64,000 nt of DNA from assembly GCF_001941505.1 (NCBI RefSeq), contig NZ_CP009248.1, forward strand, positions 620,001 to 684,000. The letters are read 5' to 3'. Below the pieces are notes generated by a model. The model had not been told where the DNA came from. It saw nothing but the letters and a program-made list of their open reading frames with translations, and did no database searches. Both the position numbers and the translations under genes were made by a program. This document shows positions 58,017 to 64,000 of the stretch, piece after piece. Source of the stretch: Corynebacterium sphenisci DSM 44792. Its GTDB lineage: Bacteria > Actinomycetota > Actinomycetes > Mycobacteriales > Mycobacteriaceae. The first letter of the stretch is position 1; each line of letters opens with the position of its first letter.

Positions 58017-58637
58017 ATGGCCGACAAGGTCACCTTCTGGTTCGACGTGTCCTGCCCCTTCGCCTGGATCACCTCCCGCTGGATCCGGGAGGTCGAGCGG
58101 GTCCGCGACATCGAGGTCGAATGGCGGCCGATGAGCCTGTCGGTGCTCAACGAGGGCCGGGAGCTGCCCGAGGACTACCGCCGGCTGATGGGCGCCAACT
58201 GGGGCCCGGCCCGGGTCTTCGCCGCCGTCGCCGTGGAGGACGGCCTGGACCGGCTGGGCGCGCTCTACACCGAGCTGGGCACCCGCATCCACGACCAGGG
58301 CCGCGGCGGCCTGGAGCACATCGACGACTACCCCGGGCTCTTCGCCGAGGCGCTGGCCGCGGCGGGGCTGCCCGCCGAGCGCGCCGCGGCCGCGGGCACG
58401 GACGCCTACGACGACCGGCTGCGGGAGTTCCACGCCGAGGCGATGGCCGCGGTCGGCGACGAGGTCGGCACCCCCGTGGTGAAGATGGGCGATACCGCCT
58501 TCTTCGGCCCGGTGCTCACCCGGATCCCGCGCGGGGAGGAGGCCGGGCGGGTCTTCGACGGGGCGCTGCTGCTCGCCGGCTACCCGCACTTCTTCGAGCT
58601 GAAGCGCTCCCGCACCGAGCGGCCGGAGTTCGACTGA
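58017..58637 (+). CDS. DsbA/FrnE-family thioredoxin-fold protein (Rv2466c-like)
   Basis: A 206-residue cytoplasmic thioredoxin-fold protein, close along its whole length to M. tuberculosis Rv2466c, a mycothiol-dependent reductase. Shared segments include [16 protein letters not shown] (8-23), [23 protein letters not shown] and YPHFFELKR. The active site here is Cys13-Pro-Phe-Ala16: the second cysteine of the CPWC motif of Rv2466c is alanine, so only a monothiol mechanism with mycothiol is possible. ATG 58017 follows TTGGAG. Normally the gene is followed by rpiB (Rv2465c), but 4.6 kb of other DNA lies between them here. Confidence 0.87.
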   Translation: MADKVTFWFDVSCPFAWITSRWIREVERVRDIEVEWRPMSLSVLNEGRELPEDYRRLMGANWGPARVFAAVAVEDGLDRLGALYTELGTRIHDQGRGGLEHIDDYPGLFAEALAAAGLPAERAAAAGTDAYDDRLREFHAEAMAAVGDEVGTPVVKMGDTAFFGPVLTRIPRGEEAGRVFDGALLLAGYPHFFELKRSRTERPEFD

Positions 58638-58874
58638 AATCCGGGTTCGCGCCCAGCATAGTCCCGGCAGCTCATTAGCTGTCAGGCGAGCTCAAGGCGG
58701 GCCATGGATTCCGGCTCTGGTTAGCTCTGGGTGAATTGGGATCGAATTGGCCATTCGTTGCCCGACAGCTGTCTGACCCCGGTGCTGAACCGATGCCCGG
58801 ACACAGGATGGCCGGGTTTCTGGTAGGGGTCGGCCAGAGTTGGCACTTAACCTCGCCCTTGGTGTTTGCGGGGG
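58638..58874. other. 237-bp low-GC spacer without a supported gene
   Basis: Visibly lower in G+C than the rest of the window (runs such as AGCTCATTAGCTGTC and GGTGAATTGGGATCGAATTGG). No start-signal-supported gene is seen; a 67-codon minus-strand frame has no recognisable product. It marks the left edge of the accessory stretch and may be a remnant of earlier mobile DNA, but no terminal inverted repeats or target duplication were found. Confidence 0.5.
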
Positions 58875-59999
58875 TCACTGACCGGGCTGCCGAGAGAAAG
58901 GGGGCTTAAGCCGGTGGCGCGTTATGAAGTACCATGGCACGAACCAGCTTTCCCAAATCAGCAGTACGACACCCACTCCGACGACGCTCAGTAATAGCGC
59001 CAGGAGATTGAAGACAATGACCAAGGTGACGAATAGGCCCATCGATCCCCGGCCGCCCTTGGTGAGCGGCTCCGGGTCAACGTCGAAGTGAACGCATATC
59101 TTGTGTGCCTGACCGATGGTCATGAAATCCAACCTCGGTGCTCGCTTCTTCGGGAAATGGCGAGCAATCTTACCGCGGACGTAGCCTCGTTGGAACGGAG
59201 TAGCCCGCGCTGTTCCATCCGGAGCCAGAAGTCTCTCCCACGGTGTGTCGTCTACGGCAACTGAATGGGCACGGGCTACGGCCGGCGCGGGTGAAGGTTC
59301 TGTATTTTGGCGGGGATAGGGCGGATAGATGCCCTCTTCCAAACGTTGTCTGGCGGCAGTGGATATTTCGGGATCATTGGATTCTGCAAGGAGTTCGTCA
59401 GCATGTCGGTAGATTTCGGCGATCCGCTCCGGAGTCATCGGTGCCTCCGGTTCGGGGTGGCCGTTAATGAACTCCTCCAGGTCATCTTCCGAGGGGAAGG
59501 GCGTCTGGTCCCCGGCGTGCTCAGCCTCCTCCTCCGGTGTCATCCCAGACGCATCTCGGACCTGTTCAAGAGCATCCTCGGGCGTGGGAAGATCAAGCCG
59601 AACGGAAGCGTAGAAGTCTTCCTCCCAGTCCCGGCAGGTCCAGATGCGGGCAGCGACTTCCAGATCTTCCAGGAATACGGAATCTATGTACCTGATTAGG
59701 TGGGACCACGATAGGTTGTCCTCTATTGGAAGGTCGCCAAGGTTGCCATATATGTCATGCTCGGCGGAAACCGTCCCCAAATCCTCCACGAGTCTGACAC
59801 GGTCGAAGAAGCTCTTACCGGGGTCCGCCCCGGCATCCACCGCCATATCCCGGAGCTCTTCAAAAGCTCGGGACTCTCCCTCGATATCCTGTCGGTACTT
59901 TCCCGGCCCAGTAACTTTCATAACCCTTAGACCTCTCATCTGACCTGCCGGCATAACTAAGGTGAGGTAGTCGGCGGTCCTGTTGCTAGGTCTGACCAT
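58875..59999 (-). CDS. Unrecognised membrane-anchored protein of foreign composition
   Basis: A protein of up to 374 residues that I do not recognise. The N-terminal two thirds are soluble and acidic (EEEAEHAGDQTPFPSEDDLEEF near 175-200); TPERIAEIYRHADELLAES looks helical; one or two membrane helices lie near the C-terminus (GLFVTLVIVFNLLALLLSVV and VGVVLLIWESWFVPWYFI). G+C is near 57% by eye against about 74% around it, and rare AT-rich codons are common, a strong sign of transfer. The start is uncertain: ATG 59999 has GGAAG 6 nt upstream; 59954, 59939 and 59921 are alternatives. It lies downstream of the radical SAM gene on the same strand, 232 bp apart. Confidence 0.65.
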   Translation of the reverse strand: MVRPSNRTADYLTLVMPAGQMRGLRVMKVTGPGKYRQDIEGESRAFEELRDMAVDAGADPGKSFFDRVRLVEDLGTVSAEHDIYGNLGDLPIEDNLSWSHLIRYIDSVFLEDLEVAARIWTCRDWEEDFYASVRLDLPTPEDALEQVRDASGMTPEEEAEHAGDQTPFPSEDDLEEFINGHPEPEAPMTPERIAEIYRHADELLAESNDPEISTAARQRLEEGIYPPYPRQNTEPSPAPAVARAHSVAVDDTPWERLLAPDGTARATPFQRGYVRGKIARHFPKKRAPRLDFMTIGQAHKICVHFDVDPEPLTKGGRGSMGLFVTLVIVFNLLALLLSVVGVGVVLLIWESWFVPWYFITRHRLKPPFSRQPGQ

Positions 60000-60231
60000 A
60001 CCGGCTTCCGGGCCTGCAGCCGGATGTGCTGCCGAACCAGGCCTAAGAAGATGAGCCAGCTCCGGGTCCCTGTTGCAACAGCAGGGGGCGGATCGAGGGG
60101 AGCGGGCCGTGCATCTGGTCTTTCCGCCCCTGCCTCTCCTGGATCGCACGGTCCGGATCACGCGGTTGGCGGTCGTCAACCGGCAGCGGCGGATTCTGGA
60201 TTGGCGGGACAGGCCGGGAAGCGGTGCCGGG

Positions 60232-61512
60232 CTACTCCGCGGCCGGGGCCGCGACGGCGGGATCCCCGGCGGCGACGGCATCGGCCCGGTGCTTGGTGAC
60301 CTCCCGCATCGACTCCGGCACGTAGGCGCAGGTCGGATCCGAGGCCCGGTAGTCGCCGGTGACCGCGAAGGCGGTGGAGCGCGACCCGCCGCAGACGGTG
60401 TGGAACTCGCACACCGAGCATTTGCCGTGCCAGTTGTCCGGGTCGCGCAGCTGCCGGAACACCGGGGAGTCGGTGTAGATGTCTTTGAAGTCGCTCTCCT
60501 TGACGTTTCCGCAGTGCATCGGCAGGAACCCGTTGGGGTAGACGTCGCCGACATGGTCGATGAAGGCGAAGCCGGAGCCGGAGTTCACCGCCATCGGCGG
60601 CCGCGGCCGGCGCGGCTTCGCCGGCTCCTCGCCGAGCAGCCGGGCGGTCTCCGCGGTGAGGTAGTCGTAGAGCTCCCCGCCCCGGTAGGGCTCCTTCCCG
60701 GCCTCCCGGGCGGCGCGGCGCTGCAGCACCACCCGCCGGTACTGGGGCGCCTCGGTGGTCTTCACCGCGATCCGGGTGCCCACGTCCGCCAGCCAGTGCA
60801 GCACGTCCTCGCGCTGCTGCGGATCCAGGGCGTTGAGGTCGGCGCCGCGGCCGGTGGGCACGAGGAAGAAGACGTACCACATCTTCGCGCCCATCCCAAG
60901 CACCGTCTTCAGCAGCGCCGGGGCCTCCCGGATGTTGCCCCGGGTGAGCGTGGAGTTGATCTGCAGCCGGAAACCGGCCTCGTTGATGTGCGGGGCCATC
61001 TGCAGGGTCTTGTCGAAGGTGCCGGAGAACCCGCGGAAGGCGTCGTGGGTGGCGGCGGTGGCCCCGTCCAGGGACATCGACATCGCCTTGCCGCCGGCCT
61101 CGTGCAGGGCGAAGATCCGCTCCCGGGTGAGCTTCGGGGTCACCGAGGGCGACAGGGAGACGCTCAGGCCCCGGTCGGTGGCGTAGGCTACGAGCTCCTC
61201 CAGATCCTCGCGCTCGAAGGGGTCCCCGCCGGTGAAGACCACCAGCGGCTTCGGCCGCTCGTAGGCGGCGAGCTGGTCGATGAGCGTCCTGCCCTCGGCG
61301 GTGGTCAGCTGATCCGGGTGCGGCTCATGCTGTGCGTCGGCCCGGCAGTGCTTGCACACCAGGGCGCAGGCGCGGGTGACCTCCCAGATCACGATGAACG
61401 GCTTGGTGTTGATGTCGTGGCGGACCGTGCGGACCGCGGGCGCGTGGGACACGCTGGCCCTCCTGGCTGGTTGGGCGTCGGTCATGGGTGCGGCGCCGGC
61501 GAATGGCGTCAC
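60232..61512 (-). CDS. Radical SAM/SPASM protein
   Basis: A 426-residue radical SAM enzyme. The [4Fe-4S]-SAM motif is CxxxCxxC (Cys49, Cys53, Cys56 in CALVCKHC), GGDP follows at about 105 in place of the usual GGEP, and a C-terminal SPASM-type region has cysteines in MHCGN, CSVCEFHTVC and DPTCAY for auxiliary clusters. It resembles the AhbD/NirJ-like group (TIGR04053 type), whose characterised relatives modify haem precursors or peptides. No precursor peptide or haem gene is adjacent. GTG 61512 is 5 nt from TACGGT on this strand and may be leaderless; ATG 61485 is an alternative. High G+C, unlike the gene after it. Confidence 0.85.
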   Translation of the reverse strand: MTPFAGAAPMTDAQPARRASVSHAPAVRTVRHDINTKPFIVIWEVTRACALVCKHCRADAQHEPHPDQLTTAEGRTLIDQLAAYERPKPLVVFTGGDPFEREDLEELVAYATDRGLSVSLSPSVTPKLTRERIFALHEAGGKAMSMSLDGATAATHDAFRGFSGTFDKTLQMAPHINEAGFRLQINSTLTRGNIREAPALLKTVLGMGAKMWYVFFLVPTGRGADLNALDPQQREDVLHWLADVGTRIAVKTTEAPQYRRVVLQRRAAREAGKEPYRGGELYDYLTAETARLLGEEPAKPRRPRPPMAVNSGSGFAFIDHVGDVYPNGFLPMHCGNVKESDFKDIYTDSPVFRQLRDPDNWHGKCSVCEFHTVCGGSRSTAFAVTGDYRASDPTCAYVPESMREVTKHRADAVAAGDPAVAAPAAE

Positions 61513-61546
61513 CCCCGACCGTACCCGCGTACCGGCCCACCCCCGG

Positions 61547-63052
61547 CTACGGGGCGAAGCTGCCGATCAGCACCAGCCCCACGAAGAACAGGCCGAGGGC
61601 GATGAGCGACCACCGGCCGAGATGCCGCGGCGCGGTCTCGGGCGTCGGGTACGGCACCCGCAGCGGCCGGGCGACGAGCTCGTCGTCGGGGCCGAGCATG
61701 GCCAGGGAGCGCACCCGGGAGGCCTCCGCCTCCCGCCAGGCGCGGATCCGGCGCCGGTCGCCGGTGCGCAGCCGCAGCAGGATCGCCGGCGGCAGGCCGA
61801 TGCCGATCCCGGCGAGCGAGGAGCCGATCAGGGTGCCGGCGTTCTCCACCGGGAACCAGCCGGCGAGGAAGACCAGCAGGGCGTGGCCGAGGACGATCCA
61901 GAGCAGCGCGTCGACGCCGAGGCCCGGTTCGGCGGGCGCCTCCGGGACGCCCGCGCCGACCCCGCCGGCCGGGCCGGTGGGGGAGAGCGGGGTGGAGCCG
62001 TGCGGCGCCGGGGCGGGCGCGGGGGCGGCGGCCAACCAGGGATCCGGCCACGGATCCGGCCAGAGCTCCTCGGCCGCGGTGGCCTCGCCCACCGCCGGCG
62101 CCGGTGCCGCCGCGGGGGCGGCCGGGGCCTGCGGGGCCATCGCGGCCGGCGGCTCCGGCTCCGGCTCCGGCTCGGGCACCGGGTCCGGCTCGGCCGCGGC
62201 GGCCGGCGGATCGGCGGGTTCGGGTGCCGGGGCGGCGGCCGCCGGCTCCGCGTCATCGGCGGCCAGCCCGGGCAGCGGGCGCAGCCGGGGAATCGGGTAG
62301 ACGTCCGGTTCCAGATCCTCGGCGGAGAGCTCATGGGCGCGGGCGCATTCCAGGTGCACCTCGGCGGCCAGCGCGGAACCGGTGAGCACCGCTCGGGACA
62401 CCGGGATCAGCCCCCGGCCCTCGTAGTAGCGCACCGCGGCGAGCATCCGGCCTGCCGAGGTTTTGCCGAGCTCGCCGATCCGGTGGCCGTCCAGGCGCAC
62501 CTCCACCCCGGTCCACGGGGTGCGGCTGCCGCGGGCCACCGGGTGCAGGCTGACCAGCAGCAGCGCGGGGCCATCGGGGCTGATGTAGCGGCGCAGCCGC
62601 CCGAACTGCTCCCCCTCCCCGGTGACCTGGATCTTCGGGCCCTTCGGCAGCAGCGCCCAGGGCCTCTCCGGCGGGGTGTTGCGGGGCACCACGGTGCCCG
62701 GGTCGGCGAGGGAGATCCGGGCCACGGCGAGCACGTCCCCGGTGTCCAGCACGGCCCGGGCCACCGGGGTGAACCCGGAGTCGACGATCCGGGTGAGCTC
62801 CGCCCAGTGCGCCCGGGCCCGGTCCCCGGGCAGCGTCCCGATCCGGCGGCCCTCCCAGAGCACCTCCACCGCCGGGTCCCCGGCGGCGCCGGGGACCGGG
62901 CGCAGCGCGACGCGGCCGCGCAGCCGGCCGCGGTCGTCGCGCTCGCCCTGCACCATGCCGAAGGACATCGCGGCGCGCTCCCGGCGGGTGGAGACCACGT
63001 CGACGGTGCCCCGGTTGCCCGGGGCGGTGAGGTCGTATTCGCGGTTGCCCAT
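61547..63052 (-). CDS. Membrane protein with duplicated HIRAN-like N-terminal domains
   Basis: A 501-residue protein. The first 250 residues contain two similar modules: VEVLWEGRRIGTLPGDRARA followed by TPVARAVLDTG, and VEVRLDGHRIGELGKTSAGR followed by IPVSRAVLTG. The pattern (beta strand, dG-x-x-IG-x-L, helix, G-x-x-P-V-x-R-A-V-L) recalls HIRAN-type small domains found in actinobacterial proteins of unknown role. A Pro/Ala/Glu linker follows (about 260-355), including the tandem WPDPWPDPW, then two or three membrane helices (about 395-430 and 480-500). ATG 63052 is preceded by GAGGAGC. Function unknown. It lies in the segment separating the Rv2466c-like gene from rpiB. Confidence 0.7.
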   Translation of the reverse strand: MGNREYDLTAPGNRGTVDVVSTRRERAAMSFGMVQGERDDRGRLRGRVALRPVPGAAGDPAVEVLWEGRRIGTLPGDRARAHWAELTRIVDSGFTPVARAVLDTGDVLAVARISLADPGTVVPRNTPPERPWALLPKGPKIQVTGEGEQFGRLRRYISPDGPALLLVSLHPVARGSRTPWTGVEVRLDGHRIGELGKTSAGRMLAAVRYYEGRGLIPVSRAVLTGSALAAEVHLECARAHELSAEDLEPDVYPIPRLRPLPGLAADDAEPAAAAPAPEPADPPAAAAEPDPVPEPEPEPEPPAAMAPQAPAAPAAAPAPAVGEATAAEELWPDPWPDPWLAAAPAPAPAPHGSTPLSPTGPAGGVGAGVPEAPAEPGLGVDALLWIVLGHALLVFLAGWFPVENAGTLIGSSLAGIGIGLPPAILLRLRTGDRRRIRAWREAEASRVRSLAMLGPDDELVARPLRVPYPTPETAPRHLGRWSLIALGLFFVGLVLIGSFAP

Positions 63053-63219
63053 TGCGCGGCTCCTCGGTCTGCGGCGGCGGGGCGGTCCCGCCACGGCACC
63101 CATGATGCCCGCCGGGCGGACGCGGGGGAGGCGGAACGGGGGCGGGGGCGAACGCGGGTTCGGGCCCCGTGCGCGGGAGGGCGCCGGGCGCGGCGGCGGG
63201 TGGCCGCGGCGGGGGCCGC

Positions 63220-63225
63220 TATGCT
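63220..63225 (+). promoter_or_regulatory. -10 element for leaderless rpiB
   Basis: TATGCT, 7-nt spacer, then ATG 63233. No ribosome binding site. Confidence 0.55.
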
Positions 63226-63232
63226 GGTGCGC

Positions 63233-63706
63233 ATGCGAATCTACCTCGGCGCGGACCATGCCGGTTTCGACATGAAGAACATCATCAAGGCCCATCTGGA
63301 GGACGCCGGCCATGAGGTGGTGGACTGCGGCGCCCTGGAGTACGACGCCGCGGACGACTACCCGGCCTACTGCATCGAGGCCGCCTCCCGGACGGTCAAC
63401 GACCCGGGGTCGCTGGGCATCGTGCTCGGCGGCTCCGGCAACGGCGAGCAGATCGCCGCGAACAAGGTCAAGGGCGCCCGCTGCGCCCTGGCCTGGTCGA
63501 CGGAGACCGCCAAGCTCGCCCGGGAGCACAACAACGCCCAGCTGATCGGCATCGGCGGCCGGATGCACTCCGAGGAGGAGGCGCTGGCCATCGTGGACGC
63601 CTTCGTGGCCCAGCCGTGGAGCAACGAGGAGCGCCACCAGCGCCGGATCGACATCCTCGCCGACTACGAGAAGACCGGGATCGCCCCGGCCCTGCCGGAG
63701 GCCTGA
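63233..63706 (+). CDS. rpiB: Ribose-5-phosphate isomerase B
   Basis: Interconverts ribose 5-phosphate and ribulose 5-phosphate in the pentose phosphate pathway. The 157-residue protein has YLGADHAGFDMK (4-15), DCGALEYDAADDYP, the GGSGNGEQIAANKVKGAR loop (about 67-84), where Glu replaces the catalytic cysteine of E. coli RpiB as in M. tuberculosis, and NNAQLIGIGGRMHSEEEAL. ATG 63233 lies 7 nt after TATGCT (leaderless). An 18-bp hairpin follows. Its usual upstream neighbour, the Rv2466c-like gene, is 4.6 kb away. Confidence 0.95.
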   Translation: MRIYLGADHAGFDMKNIIKAHLEDAGHEVVDCGALEYDAADDYPAYCIEAASRTVNDPGSLGIVLGGSGNGEQIAANKVKGARCALAWSTETAKLAREHNNAQLIGIGGRMHSEEEALAIVDAFVAQPWSNEERHQRRIDILADYEKTGIAPALPEA

Positions 63707-63726
63707 GCCGCCCCCGGCCACGGGCA

Positions 63727-63766
63727 CGAGCGCGCCGCCGCCCCGGATGGGGCGGCGGCGCGCTCG
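63727..63766. terminator. Bidirectional terminator after rpiB
   Basis: An 18-bp perfect stem (63727-63744 with 63749-63766), loop GGAT, between rpiB and a convergent small gene. Followed by CGTT only. Confidence 0.7.
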
Positions 63767-63781
63767 CGTTCGGCGCGGCGC

Positions 63782-63991
63782 CTATTCGCGCGCCGCGGCG
63801 GCCTCCTGCGCGGTGGCGGTGTCGCCGACCCACTTGAAGACGAAGGCCATGCCGATGATCACCGCCGCGGCGAGGGTCGCCCCGGCGCCGAACCAGGCGG
63901 TCACCCCGGCGAGCACCACGATGGGGGCGAGGATCGCCATCGCGATCTCGAAGGGGGCGAAGCCGACGTAGGCGATGCCGAACTCCTCCAT
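63782..63991 (-). CDS. Small membrane protein, 69 residues
   Basis: A 69-residue protein with two hydrophobic helices (about 10-30 and 35-52) and a short charged C-terminus (WVGDTATAQEAAAARE). The start ATG 63991 is 9 bases from the window edge, so its upstream signals cannot be judged and a longer frame beyond the edge is possible. Function unknown. Confidence 0.6.
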   Translation of the reverse strand: MEEFGIAYVGFAPFEIAMAILAPIVVLAGVTAWFGAGATLAAAVIIGMAFVFKWVGDTATAQEAAAARE

Positions 63992-64000
63992 GGTGCCGCT

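Noticed and set aside
58675-58878. 67-codon minus-strand frame in the low-GC spacer
   Set aside because: No ribosome binding site and no recognisable product; lower GC makes short open frames less informative than a real gene would be.

Overview
The window is about 64 kb of very GC-rich DNA (roughly three quarters G+C by eye) from a mycolic-acid-containing actinobacterium, almost certainly a Corynebacterium. The evidence is a single-chain type I fatty acid synthase with acpS, fasR and bcp beside it, a CmrA-type mycolate reductase next to oligoribonuclease and tRNA-His, nrdI-nrdE-nrdF followed by ctaD and serB, and an hrtBA/chrSA haem-export locus. Many blocks keep the gene order of Mycobacterium tuberculosis (Rv1329c-Rv1343c, Rv2524c-Rv2520c, Rv2511-Rv2509, Rv2477c-Rv2465c).

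Layout. 1-8.2 kb: class Ib ribonucleotide reductase (nrdI, nrdE, nrdF), cytochrome oxidase subunit I (ctaD), phosphoserine phosphatase (serB) and a Pth2-like protein. 8.3-13.2 kb: an acyl-CoA ligase divergent from an SDR / acyl-CoA dehydrogenase / phosphotransferase operon; the family set matches pathways that phosphorylate 4-hydroxyacyl-CoA. 13.2-24.6 kb: the dinG-pncB-clpS-DUF2017-P1 peptidase-rhomboid-murI-MBL-rph-rdgB block, two small membrane proteins, tRNA-Leu and an unrecognised gene whose stop lies inside the tRNA. 24.7-36.6 kb: fasA (3096 codons), acpS, fasR, bcp and a DUF3618 protein. 36.6-44.3 kb: two PH-domain membrane proteins, tRNA-Lys, an L,D-transpeptidase lipoprotein, chrA-chrS and divergent hrtB-hrtA. 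44.6-48.2 kb: tRNA-His, orn, cmrA, a secreted hydrolase, an SMR transporter, tRNA-Arg. 48.3-58.6 kb: CopD/CtaG fusion, an SSB paralogue, ettA, thioesterase, glbO, pepN, a SUKH-like protein and a DsbA/FrnE-like protein. 58.6-63.1 kb: an accessory stretch splitting the conserved Rv2466c-Rv2465c neighbourhood; it holds a compositionally foreign membrane protein, a radical SAM/SPASM enzyme and a duplicated-domain membrane protein. 63.2 kb to the end: rpiB and a small membrane protein.

Regulatory themes. About a dozen genes have a -10-like hexamer (TANNNT or close) placed 5-7 nt before the start codon, the arrangement of leaderless transcripts. Convergent gene pairs are separated by long perfect GC hairpins, mostly without a T-tract. 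Four GTGA-N6-TCAC sites, the core of the cAMP-GlxR operator, lie in the acyl-CoA divergent region (two), before fasA, and before the gene resembling the Rv1339 cAMP phosphodiesterase. No CRISPR array, prophage, intact insertion sequence or rRNA gene was seen.
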